From the NCBI GenBank assembly GCA_016199425.1, contig JACQGT010000441.1, positions 1-7,263 of the forward strand: a DNA stretch of 7,263 bases, written 5' to 3'. Within the stretch, counting starts at the first letter, position 1. Every line of letters begins with the position of its first letter. This DNA comes from Chloroflexota bacterium (GTDB lineage: Bacteria; Chloroflexota; Anaerolineae; Caldilineales; Caldilineaceae). Below the pieces are notes generated by a model. The model was given only the letters and a program-made list of their open reading frames with translations. It was not told the origin of the DNA and made no database searches. This document shows, piece after piece, positions 1 through 5,634 of the stretch. Both the position numbers and the translations under genes were made by a program.

Positions 1-28
1 CAATACGGAATACGCAATACCCAATATC
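1..28. repeat. heptanucleotide tandem repeat (CAATACG-like, four copies)
   Basis: Four consecutive 7-mers read CAATACG, GAATACG, CAATACC and CAATATC, ending two bases before the start codon at 31. The array probably continues upstream of the window. It takes up the place where a ribosome binding site would be, and no Shine-Dalgarno sequence is visible. It resembles the short tandemly repeated heptamers described in cyanobacteria and also common in Chloroflexota intergenic DNA. Confidence 0.7.
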
Positions 29-30
29 CT

Positions 31-702
31 ATGCACCTCACCCTCTTCGGCCCGCCCGCCCTCACCACACCCGACGGCCAGCCCGTGGCCCTGGACACGC
101 GCAAGGCCCTGGCCCTGGCCGCCTACCTGGCCGTCAGCGGCGCGCCCCACAGCCGGGACACTCTGGCCGCGCTCTTCTGGCCCGAATCCGACGGCAGCCG
201 GGCCAAAGGCGCGCTGCGCCGCACACTCTTCGCCCTCAAACAGGCGCTGGACGGACGCTGGCTGGAAGCGGACAGCGAGAGCATCGCCCTGCGGCCCGGC
301 GACGGGCTAGACGTAGACGTGCTCGCCTTCCACGTTGCCCTGGCCGAGTGCAGCCGCCACGGCCACCCGGCCGATCAGCCCTGCCCTCTCTGTCTCGCGC
401 CTCTCAGCCGGGCCGTCGAACTCTATACCGCCGACTTCCTGGCCGGTTTCAGCCTGAAGGACAGCGTAGAGTTCGACGACTGGCAATTCTTCCAGGCCGA
501 GTCCCTGCGCCGGGAGTTCGTGGCCGTGCTGGATCGGCTGGTTATCTGCCACAGCAACCAGCGCCGTTGGGACGCAGCCATCGAATACGCCCGTCGCCGC
601 CTGGCCGCAGACACCCTCCACGAACCGGCCCACCGCCAGTTGATGCGTCTTTTCGCCCTGGCCGGTCAGCGCAGCGCGGCCCTGCGCCAATACCGGGAAT
701 GT
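31..702 (+). CDS. BTAD/SARP-type transcriptional activator, N-terminal half (frameshifted)
   Basis: This is the DNA-binding and BTAD half of a large SARP/MalT-like activator. Residues 1-95 match the winged-helix (Trans_reg_C-like) start of this family: MHLTLFGPPAL at the N-terminus, then ALAAYLAVSG and DTLAALFWPESD. Residues about 97-224 are the bacterial transcriptional activator domain, a helical TPR-like unit, with CPLCLAPLSRAVELY, then DFLAGF, then HRQLMRLFALAGQRSAALRQY. ATG at 31 is chosen because the protein begins exactly where family members begin, although no ribosome binding site is visible. Homology stops at REC (codon 700-702), and the family sequence (VRVLDAELG) resumes one base out of frame at 701. 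The original frame runs on to a stop at 1039-1041, but its last 112 residues are not domain-like. The gene is therefore one regulator with the next feature, split by a frameshift that may be real or a sequencing error. Confidence 0.85.
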
Positions 703-2962
703 GCGCGTGTTGGACGCGGAGTTGGGCGCGCCGCCTCTGGCCGAGACCACAGAACTACACGACGCCATCCAGACCAATCGGCTGGCTCCTTCACCCGCTC
801 CCGTCACGGGGCAACCCACATCCTCTGCCCCCACCCCATTCCGGCTGCCCCTGGTGGGGCGGGCCAGAGAATGGGCGCAGATGCAGAGCGTCTGGAACCA
901 GGCGGGGCAGGCAGGCCAGGGCCGCCTGCTCGTCCTGACCGGCGAGGCGGGCATCGGCAAGAGCCGCCTGCTGGACGAATTGCTGGCCCACGCCCAGGCC
1001 CAGGGCGCAACCACCAGCCTGGCTCGCTGCTTTCCCGGTGAAAACAGCCTGGCCTTCGGTCCATTTCTGGAAGCGTTGCGTCCCCTGCTGCTGGGGGAAA
1101 GCGGGCAGAGCGCCGCGTCCGCGCTGCCCGCCTGGCAGCAGAACGAAGTTGCCCGCCTCTTCCCCGGGCTGCTGCGGGACGCGGCCGATCTGCTACCCGC
1201 GCCGCTGTTGGAGAGTCCCGGCGGTCAGGCCCGTTTTTTTCGGGCTCTGGCCGATCTGCTGGCCGCGCTCTTGCGGGGGGAGGCCGCCGGGGTGCTGGCC
1301 TTCGACGACCTGCACTGGGCCGACAGCGCCACCCTCGACCTGCTGGCCTGGCTGGCCCGCCGCCTGAATGGGCTACCCTTCTGCCTGGCCCTGGCCTGGC
1401 GCAGCGGCGAAAGCAGCGAACTCCAATTGCGGCAGCTTGCCCAGGCCGCCCAGCGCCACGGACAGGGGGCGATGTTCACCCTCAACCGTCTGCTGGCGGA
1501 GGATGTGGAACGTCTCGTCCAGAGTGGGCCGCCCATTCCGGGAATCGACCAGACCAATCGGGGGACTTCCCATCGCTCTGCGGTCGATTCCCGGAATCGG
1601 ACCCTTGCCCGCCGCTTGTACGCCGAAACCGAGGGCATCCCTTTTCTGCTGGCCGAGCAACTGGCAGCTCTGGCCGCTGGGCAGGACGCTGCGCCGGAAG
1701 TCCGCATTGCGCCGGCCACTGTGCGCGACCTCTTCGCCTCCCGCCTGGAAAGCCTGGACGGAGTGGCGGCCCAGGTCATCTCCGCGGCCGCGGTGATCGG
1801 GCGATCCTTCGATTTGGAGACTGTGCAGGCGGCGGCGGGGCGCAGCGAGGAGGAGAGTCTGCTGGGGTTGGAAATGCTTTTACAGCGGCGGCTGGTGGTG
1901 GAGCAGGCGGGCGAGGGAGCGGGCAGCCCGCCCCGCTACGACTTCTGCCACGAAAAGCTGCGGGAATTGGTCTACGCCGAGACAGCCCTGGCCCGGCGGC
2001 GGCTGCATCGACGGGTGGCCGAGAGCTTTGGACGACGGGTGGGCAGGCTGTTGGGCAGCGCAGCCCCGGCCGCATATCACTACCGCTGGGCCGGGCAGGA
2101 GGAAGAAGCCGCCCGGCTTTACGCGATGGCCGGTGACGAAGCCCGCCAGTTGTACGCCAACGCCGAGAGCCTGGCCCACTACCGCACAGCCCTGGCCCTG
2201 GGACATCCCGAAACGTCCCGGTTACACCGATCCATCGGGGAGCTATTGACCCTGCGCGGGGAGTATGTGGCTGCTCTGCTGGCTCTTGCCCAGGCCGCGT
2301 CCGGCGCATCCCCGGCGGACCTGGCAGGGGTCGAAGAGCAGATCGGCGCGGTCTACCAGCGCCGGGGGGAGTGGCAACTGGCCGAGGAACACTACCGGGC
2401 CGGGCTGGACGCACTGGGTGGAATCGAGAACCACGCGGCCCGCGCCCATCTGTTCAGCGCGCTCAGCCACACGGCCCACCGCCGGGGCGACGACGCCCGC
2501 GCCCTCGCCTTGGCCGAGCAAGCCCAGACCGCGGTTTTCGCCGGCAACGACGCCCAGGCCCAGGCCGACGTCTCCAATCTGCTCGGTCTGCTGGCGCGCA
2601 GCCGGGGGGAGGGCGAGGCCGCCATTCGTCATTTGCAGGCCAGTCTGACCGCAGCCGCAGCTCTGGCGGACCCTTCCGCGGAGATCGCCGCTCGCAACAA
2701 TCTAGCCCTGGCCCTGGTCGACAGTGGCGACTTCGCGGGCGCGCAGACTCATCTGCTGGCCGCGTTGGAACGCTGCATCCGCTGGGGCGACCGTCACCGG
2801 GAGGCGGCGCTGCATAACAATCTGGCCGATCTGCTGCACCGGGCGGGGGATGACGAGCAGGCGATGGGTCATCTCAAACAGGCCGTGGCTATTTTTGCGG
2901 AGATCGGGGAGCCGGGCGCGTTGCCGACGAATGCGGAGATTTGGAAACTGGTGGAGTGGTAA
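701..2962 (+). CDS. AAA/STAND ATPase and TPR half of a BTAD-family regulator
   Basis: This is the ATP-binding and sensor part of the same regulator. It starts with the end of the BTAD domain (RVLDAELGAPPLAETTEL), followed by a Pro/Ser/Thr-rich linker. The ATPase has Walker A GEAGIGKS at about residues 81-88 and Walker B VLAFDDLHWAD at about 198-208, in the arrangement of the AAA_16/MalT-like STAND ATPases. The winged-helix region (VIGRSFDLETVQAA, then YDFCHEKLRELVY) lies around 359-430. From about 455 to the end are TPR repeats (for example YQRRGEWQLAEEHYRAGLDAL and NNLADLLHRAGDDEQAMGHL), probably the effector or partner-binding region. GTG at 701 is only the first start in this frame, and the natural reading is continuation from the upstream half. 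Residues 279-299 are encoded by a 63-nt palindromic repeat that keeps the frame. The stop (TAA, 2960-2962) converges with a minus-strand relic one base away. The target genes are not evident. Confidence 0.85.
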   Translation: MRVLDAELGAPPLAETTELHDAIQTNRLAPSPAPVTGQPTSSAPTPFRLPLVGRAREWAQMQSVWNQAGQAGQGRLLVLTGEAGIGKSRLLDELLAHAQAQGATTSLARCFPGENSLAFGPFLEALRPLLLGESGQSAASALPAWQQNEVARLFPGLLRDAADLLPAPLLESPGGQARFFRALADLLAALLRGEAAGVLAFDDLHWADSATLDLLAWLARRLNGLPFCLALAWRSGESSELQLRQLAQAAQRHGQGAMFTLNRLLAEDVERLVQSGPPIPGIDQTNRGTSHRSAVDSRNRTLARRLYAETEGIPFLLAEQLAALAAGQDAAPEVRIAPATVRDLFASRLESLDGVAAQVISAAAVIGRSFDLETVQAAAGRSEEESLLGLEMLLQRRLVVEQAGEGAGSPPRYDFCHEKLRELVYAETALARRRLHRRVAESFGRRVGRLLGSAAPAAYHYRWAGQEEEAARLYAMAGDEARQLYANAESLAHYRTALALGHPETSRLHRSIGELLTLRGEYVAALLALAQAASGASPADLAGVEEQIGAVYQRRGEWQLAEEHYRAGLDALGGIENHAARAHLFSALSHTAHRRGDDARALALAEQAQTAVFAGNDAQAQADVSNLLGLLARSRGEGEAAIRHLQASLTAAAALADPSAEIAARNNLALALVDSGDFAGAQTHLLAALERCIRWGDRHREAALHNNLADLLHRAGDDEQAMGHLKQAVAIFAEIGEPGALPTNAEIWKLVEW
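1535..1597. repeat. 63-nt palindromic repeat, copy 1, inserted in frame in the ATPase gene
   Basis: The ends are a perfect 16-bp inverted repeat: ATTCCGGGAATCGACC at 1535-1550 and GGTCGATTCCCGGAAT at 1582-1597. The first 24 bases and last 16 bases are identical to a second copy of exactly the same length at 6460-6522, while the centres differ. The length, 21 codons, keeps the reading frame. The encoded stretch (starting IPGIDQTNRG) lies between ERLVQSG and LARRLYAETEG, a loop that is short in relatives as I recall the family. Confidence 0.85.
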
Positions 2963-2963
2963 G

Positions 2964-3262
2964 TTAATGGACCTGCAATCTTCTTTGCGTCTCTGCCGCC
3001 AGCCGCCCCCCAGAATCACAAAGCGCTTCTCTGCCTGGAATTGGATCGCGTTGTGCCAGTCCGGTGCGCCCAGCACCACCAGATGGGCCGGTGCGCCTAC
3101 GTGCAGCCCGTACTCGTCCAGCCCCAGCAGCCGGGCCGGGGTCGATGTGACCATCGGCAGCATTCGCTCCACCTCGCCGTGCCAGGCAAAGCGCCCGTTG
3201 TGGGCCATAAACTGCGCCACTTCCAGCAGGGCGCACTGCCCGCCCTGCCAAAATCCTTCCAC
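2964..3262 (-). pseudogene. C-terminal remnant of a cytosine deaminase-like amidohydrolase
   Basis: Read on the minus strand, about 95 residues match the end of the cytosine deaminase/N-isopropylammelide-type amidohydrolase family: LLEVAQFMAHNGR, then MLPMVTSTPARLLGLDEYG, then VGAPAHLVVLGAP and AIQFQAEKRFVI. These families deaminate or hydrolyse cyclic amidines. The metal-binding catalytic part is missing. The reading frame breaks at a run of six Gs (plus-strand CCCCCC, about 3006-3011). One extra G would restore the expected ending GGRLAAETQRRLQVH and a TAA stop at 2964-2966. The 5' end is cut exactly where the 51-bp repeat (3261-3311) begins. The stop lies one base from the end of the converging TPR gene, so this is the original gene end and only the upstream part has been lost. 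It is almost certainly non-functional. Confidence 0.75.
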
Positions 3263-3311
3263 AAGCCCAGTCTAGCCACCGCCCGTCACCGGATCGTTAC
3301 GGTTGGGCGTT
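3261..3311. repeat. 51-bp direct repeat, copy A
   Basis: It runs from ACAAGCCCAGTCTAGCC to GGTTGGGCGTT and is identical to copy B (4044-4094) except for four adjacent bases at positions 18-21 (ACCG here, GATA there). Weaker similarity continues for roughly 25 more bases. The ends can pair (CAAGCCCA with TGGGC-G-TTG, one bulged base), and an inner CCGT/ACGG stem is possible. Its left edge coincides with the truncation of the amidohydrolase relic. Confidence 0.85.
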
Positions 3312-3315
3312 GCGG

Positions 3316-3344
3316 TTGCGATTAGGAAAATTTCGGGTTATGAT
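3316..3344 (+). promoter_or_regulatory. putative sigma70 promoter for the 68-aa/DUF5647-like gene pair
   Basis: TTGCGA (3316-3321) and TATGAT (3339-3344) are separated by 17 bases. Transcription would start near 3351, ahead of the small genes at 3396 and 3596. The promoter sits immediately after repeat copy A. The assignment rests on sequence resemblance only. Confidence 0.45.
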
Positions 3345-3360
3345 AGCCTCGATCTCGCCG

Positions 3361-3399
3361 ATGATTGGGATGAGATTCGAAAGGTTAAAATCAAAATGA
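3361..3399 (+). CDS. possible 12-aa leader ORF
   Basis: ATG at 3361 opens a 12-codon ORF (MIGMRFERLKSK) whose TGA overlaps the ATG at 3396 as ATGA. This arrangement would allow translational coupling to the 68-aa gene. No good ribosome binding site precedes it and it may be chance. It lies just downstream of the proposed transcription start near 3351. Confidence 0.2.
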   Translation: MIGMRFERLKSK

Positions 3400-3602
3400 C
3401 TCCCACAACATACGTTGCCGTTGTAGAGGCCGATCACACAGTTAAACACCAGTTTGTCCATCGAGACGACCTCAAGCCTGATGGCTCGCAGATCAAAACG
3501 CCGCCTATGGCGTTTGCAAACAACGAGGATGCCTTCAACTTTGCTCTGCAAGACCTCCGAACGAACTACCGCTTTTACATACAGCGATACTGGCAATGGT
3601 GA
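3396..3602 (+). CDS. small hypothetical protein (68 aa)
   Basis: I do not recognise the family. The protein is soluble-looking, starts MTPTTYVAVVEADHTVKHQF and ends with an aromatic-rich tail (YRFYIQRYWQW). I prefer ATG 3396 to the longer TTG start at 3303. GAAAGG lies 11 bases upstream, and the longer start would translate promoter and repeat sequence. The stop at 3600-3602 overlaps the start of the next gene (ATG 3596), so the two are probably translated together. Base composition is clearly less GC-rich than the regulator upstream, which suggests a separate origin. A toxin-antitoxin-like or accessory pair with the next gene is possible, but nothing in the sequence proves it. Confidence 0.6.
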   Translation: MTPTTYVAVVEADHTVKHQFVHRDDLKPDGSQIKTPPMAFANNEDAFNFALQDLRTNYRFYIQRYWQW

Positions 3603-3892
3603 ATAGGATGAACTCCCAATTGGTGGCCGACAAGATCTTCGAATTGAGCGAACAATTCAACCGCTACGTTTTCGATCACCCCGAGATCCTGGACACGATT
3701 CCGGACAAGGCGGTGTTAGTCTTGCTCGATGTGGACGATCCAGAGTTCAACAAAGCCAATCTTGCCCTGACAGAAGCCACGCCTTTGCCCCCTGGCGGCC
3801 AACGAGTCTACGTCGAGATGCAGAAACGGGTGCGCACCGTACAGCAGGTTCACTGGAAGGCTGATATCCGGTCGTTTCCACAGTTGGCCTGA
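3596..3892 (+). CDS. DUF5647-like small protein (98 aa)
   Basis: The sequence resembles the uncharacterised DUF5647 family. A helical N-terminus (ELSEQFNRYVFDHPEIL) is followed by a beta segment (IPDKAVLVLLDVDDPEFN) and a second one (GQRVYVEMQKRVR). The function is unknown. ATG 3596 overlaps the upstream stop by seven bases. An alternative ATG at 3608, five bases after that stop, would also give a coupled pair, and I cannot decide between them. Together with the 68-aa gene it forms the only intact cargo between the two copies of the 51-bp repeat. The family assignment is from memory of its motif pattern. Confidence 0.7.
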   Translation: MVNRMNSQLVADKIFELSEQFNRYVFDHPEILDTIPDKAVLVLLDVDDPEFNKANLALTEATPLPPGGQRVYVEMQKRVRTVQQVHWKADIRSFPQLA

Positions 3893-3904
3893 TCTCCCCA
3901 TCCC

Positions 3905-4043
3905 CTACCCCTGGGACAGCCGGTCGATCTCCTGGTTGAGTACCGTCACCTCCTGGCCCAGCTCCCGCACCCGGCGGGACATCAGTTGGAAGAGGCGAAA
4001 GGCCAGGGACGGATGCGCTTGAGGAAGTTCTCTTTGTCCACTG
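3905..4043 (-). pseudogene. C-terminal remnant of a cyclic-nucleotide-binding (Crp-like) domain protein
   Basis: On the minus strand, a stop at 3905-3907 is preceded by a peptide containing HPSLAFRLFQLMSRRVRELG and then VTVLNQEIDRLSQG. This pattern matches the last helices of cNMP-binding (Crp/Fnr-type) domains. Further 5' the matching residues (VDKENFL) lie in another frame, so there is a frameshift or small deletion near 4020. Only about 46 residues remain, and the sequence is cut at the edge of repeat copy B (4044). It lies antisense and downstream of the DUF5647-like gene and is not expected to be functional. The family call is moderate because the fragment is short. Confidence 0.5.
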
Positions 4044-4094
4044 ACAAGCCCAGTCTAGCCGATACCCGTCACCGGATCGTTACGGTTGGGCGTT
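4044..4094. repeat. 51-bp direct repeat, copy B
   Basis: This is the second copy of the 3261-3311 element, in the same orientation, 783 bp further on. Forty-seven of 51 bases are identical. Partial similarity (for example GTTG.GAT..GGAA) continues to about 4118. Its left edge coincides with the broken end of the cNMP-domain relic. Copies A and B bracket a unit of small genes, which resembles a cassette or an element able to recombine out. Confidence 0.85.
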
Positions 4095-4123
4095 ACCGTT
4101 GGGATCGGGAATTTTGGTGATTG

Positions 4124-4152
4124 TTGAAGGAAGGCGGTTTGGCTGATATACT
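4124..4152 (+). promoter_or_regulatory. putative sigma70 promoter
   Basis: TTGAAG (4124-4129) and TATACT (4147-4152) are separated by 17 bases. The expected transcription start, about 4159, coincides with an ATG, so the first small ORF would be translated from a leaderless message. It lies about 30 bases after repeat copy B. Confidence 0.45.
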
Positions 4153-4158
4153 TCGCCT

Positions 4159-4242
4159 ATGCAAACGGTAGAAGATGGACGCAACCGTGCGTATACCGAA
4201 CAGACATACAATTTTTTGGCGGCGGTCATAGAAAGGGAGTAA
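4159..4242 (+). CDS. possible 27-aa small ORF
   Basis: ATG at 4159 to TAA at 4240-4242 encodes 27 residues (starting MQTVEDGRNRAYTEQTYNFL). The ATG falls at the predicted transcription start of the promoter at 4124-4152. The next ORF begins six bases after the stop. I recognise no family. It could be a real small protein, a leader peptide, or the leftover 5' end of a broken gene. Confidence 0.35.
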   Translation: MQTVEDGRNRAYTEQTYNFLAAVIERE

Positions 4243-4248
4243 GGATTC

Positions 4249-4422
4249 ATGCTCTATCCTTACCAATCCGATGTGCGGCTGGATACTGCTGACGTTCGAC
4301 GGCCACAACTGATGGTGGCTGTGCCTTTAGATCAAACGGACATCGTGCGCGATGCCCTATTTTCAATTCGGGCGGAATTGGATACAATAGGACCTGCATT
4401 TTTCATTTGTCCTTGCGGTTAA
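4249..4422 (+). CDS. possible 57-aa small protein
   Basis: ATG 4249 has a good upstream signal, GGGAG at 4235-4239 (9-base spacing) or TAAGGA at 4240-4245. The ORF ends at TAA 4420-4422. The product starts MLYPYQSDVRLDTADVRRPQ and ends FFICPCG, with a CPC motif at the C-terminus that could bind metal, though nothing else supports this. It follows the 27-aa ORF by six bases and precedes the oxygenase gene by 35 bases, so it may share a transcript with both. I do not recognise it, and the proper ribosome binding site is the main evidence that it is a gene. Confidence 0.4.
   Translation: MLYPYQSDVRLDTADVRRPQLMVAVPLDQTDIVRDALFSIRAELDTIGPAFFICPCG
4360..4388 (+). promoter_or_regulatory. weak candidate promoter for the oxygenase gene
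   Basis: TTTTCA (4360-4365) and TACAAT (4383-4388) are separated by 17 bases. This would start transcription near 4395 and give a 5' leader of about 60 bases before ATG 4458. The match is modest and the sites lie within the 57-aa ORF. Confidence 0.25.
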
Positions 4423-4457
4423 CCCATCGACTCCCACAACTGAGGAGAGGAATACCT

Positions 4458-5327
4458 ATGGCAGCGCCCACAGCGGAACGCATCTACGACTACGGCGAAG
4501 TCGCGCCCTATGCGCCTGACCTTTACCACTACGACCAGATCGCCACCGACGGTGTGAACGGCTTCGAGAACATCACCGACGCGGCGATTGCCCGTTTTGA
4601 CCAGCAGGGCTATCTGGTGGTCAACAATGCGTTTACACTCGATGAAACCCACGCCGCACTGGATGGGTTGCTCCATCTGATTTCGGGCCAGGTGGATGGC
4701 TTCAAAGGGGTGATGTATGAACACGCTGCCGCCGGCCTGCCTGTGGAGGAGATGGCCCCAGAGCAGAAGCAGGACTACGTGCGCAAGTTCATGTGGTTCG
4801 AGAAGTACGACGAGCGGCTGCACCGTATGGCCCACCACCCCCGATTGCTGGCCGCGCTGGAACGCATCATCGGCGATACACCCTTTCTCTTCCAGGATAT
4901 GGCCCTGCTCAAACCACCCCACATTGGCCGGGAAAAGCCCTGGCACCAGGACCACGCCTATTTTGAGCTGCCCCTGAACGCGCGCGTCGTCGGCTGCTGG
5001 ATTGCCCTGGACGAAGCCACGACCGAAAACGGCTGTATGATTGTCATCCCCGCAACCCACCGCCAGGGGCCGGTAGTTCACTTCAAACGGCGAGATTGGC
5101 AGATCTGCGACACCCACGTGCAGAATCAGGGCGTAACGGCCATTCCCCTCAAACCGGGTGGCTGTCTGCTCTTCAGCAGCCTGATCCATCACGGCACACC
5201 CACCAACAACTCCGGCCTGCGCCGGCGGGCCGTACAGTTCCACTACCGCCCGGCCAGCGCACCCAAGACCAGCGTGGAAGAGCGGCTGGCGATCTTTGGC
5301 GAAGAGGGCAAGGATGTGACCTGCTAG
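4458..5327 (+). CDS. phytanoyl-CoA dioxygenase (PhyH) family protein
   Basis: This is an intact 289-residue non-haem iron(II)/2-oxoglutarate-dependent oxygenase of the PhyH family, cytosolic, with no signal peptide. The iron ligands are visible: H163 and D165 in PWHQDHAYFE, and the distal histidine H245 in LIHHGTPTNNS. R256, eleven residues after H245 as in human PHYH, is the likely 2-oxoglutarate carboxylate ligand. The conserved N-terminal FDQQGYLVVNNAFT is also typical. The start at 4458 is chosen for its strong ribosome binding site (GAGGAGAGG, 4442-4450, 7-base spacing). A TTG start at 4407 would add 17 residues and overlap the 57-aa ORF. The substrate cannot be told from sequence: bacterial members hydroxylate diverse small molecules, and no pathway partner is adjacent. 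It stands alone, followed by a strong hairpin. Confidence 0.9.
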   Translation: MAAPTAERIYDYGEVAPYAPDLYHYDQIATDGVNGFENITDAAIARFDQQGYLVVNNAFTLDETHAALDGLLHLISGQVDGFKGVMYEHAAAGLPVEEMAPEQKQDYVRKFMWFEKYDERLHRMAHHPRLLAALERIIGDTPFLFQDMALLKPPHIGREKPWHQDHAYFELPLNARVVGCWIALDEATTENGCMIVIPATHRQGPVVHFKRRDWQICDTHVQNQGVTAIPLKPGGCLLFSSLIHHGTPTNNSGLRRRAVQFHYRPASAPKTSVEERLAIFGEEGKDVTC

Positions 5328-5340
5328 GAATTGACGGCGG

Positions 5341-5383
5341 ACGACAGACGGTGGACCGCGGTCGGTGGTCCGTCGTCTGTCGT
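5341..5383. terminator. hairpin after the oxygenase gene, terminator-like without a T-tract
   Basis: ACGACAGACG (5341-5350) pairs with CGTCTGTCGT (5374-5383), and GGACC (5353-5357) pairs with GGTCC (5367-5371). The two bases between can form G-U pairs, so the transcript could make a stem of about 17 pairs with a small loop. It begins 13 bases after the oxygenase stop. No run of Ts follows, so it is not a classical intrinsic terminator, but it may protect or terminate transcripts from both converging genes. Confidence 0.5.
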
Positions 5384-5390
5384 CTGTCGT
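5370..5390. repeat. CGTCTGT-type heptanucleotide tandem repeat
   Basis: The 7-base unit CGTCTGT recurs in tandem from about 5374, and CGTCTGTCGT occurs at both 5374-5383 and 5381-5390. The left arm of the adjacent hairpin (ACGACAGACG) is the inverted form of the same unit. The palindrome therefore seems to have arisen from a head-to-head pair of heptamer arrays. Confidence 0.6.
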
Positions 5391-5410
5391 CATTACACCC
5401 TCTGGTAACC

Positions 5411-5587
5411 CTATGGAGTCTCCTCGCCAGACTCGGCTGCCGTTGAACTTCTCATCCGCTGTTCCAGCGCTTTCAGCCGTTCAGCCAACTCCTGCAAGTG
5501 AAGCAAAATCTGCCCGATTGCCTGCTCAGTTGTCAGCCGCTCCTGCGCCCACAGTTTGACGAATTGCTGCAAATTGTACTGGCTCAT
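5411..5587 (-). CDS. small coiled-coil-like protein (58 aa) in the XRE module
   Basis: The 58-residue protein begins MSQYNLQQFVKLWAQERLTT and continues EQAIGQILLHLQELAERLKA, then LEQRMRSS and an acidic tail. It is one long amphipathic helix with heptad-spaced leucines, probably oligomerising. I recognise the MSQYNLQ.FVKLW pattern as a small uncharacterised protein type but know no function. Expression evidence is good: GAGGAG (plus-strand CTCCTC, 5597-5602) lies 9 bases upstream of the ATG, and a TTGACA/TACTAT promoter lies about 75 bases further up. The promoter region carries the same conserved block as the promoter of the upstream XRE gene, which suggests common control. The XRE gene ends 111 bases upstream on the same strand. 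It may be an antitoxin-like or regulatory partner, but that is inference. Confidence 0.7.
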   Translation of the reverse strand: MSQYNLQQFVKLWAQERLTTEQAIGQILLHLQELAERLKALEQRMRSSTAAESGEETP

Positions 5588-5634
5588 TCTGGGATGCTCC
5601 TCTTTTGATGTTCTTCGTTCGTGAAAAAGGTTTC

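Noticed and set aside
1776..2414. Minus-strand open frame of 212 codons inside the regulator gene
   Set aside because: It is rich in Pro, Arg and Gly as expected for the antisense of GC-rich DNA, has no domain-like sequence, and is fully covered by the TPR region on the plus strand.
3277..3289. CACCGCCCGTCAC, identical to a conserved 16S rRNA stretch
   Set aside because: The match is limited to 13 bases, there is no rRNA on either side, and repeat copy B differs within it, so it is coincidence.
3261..3311. A firm call of an integron attC site
   Set aside because: The right core fits GTTRRRY, but the left core lacks AAC, no integrase is present, and similarity continues past the expected crossover. 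It is kept only as a hypothesis.
3303..3395. The longer TTG start for the 68-aa gene
   Set aside because: It would translate the end of the 51-bp repeat and the likely promoter. ATG 3396 has an upstream GAAAGG.
3261..4094. The two 51-bp copies as the start of a CRISPR array
   Set aside because: There are only two copies, 783 bp apart with genes between them, and no regular spacers or cas genes.
4419..5393. Long minus-strand open frame opposite the oxygenase gene
   Set aside because: It mirrors the oxygenase codons, starts in the ACGACAG repeat, shows no family resemblance, and the plus-strand protein has full catalytic motifs.
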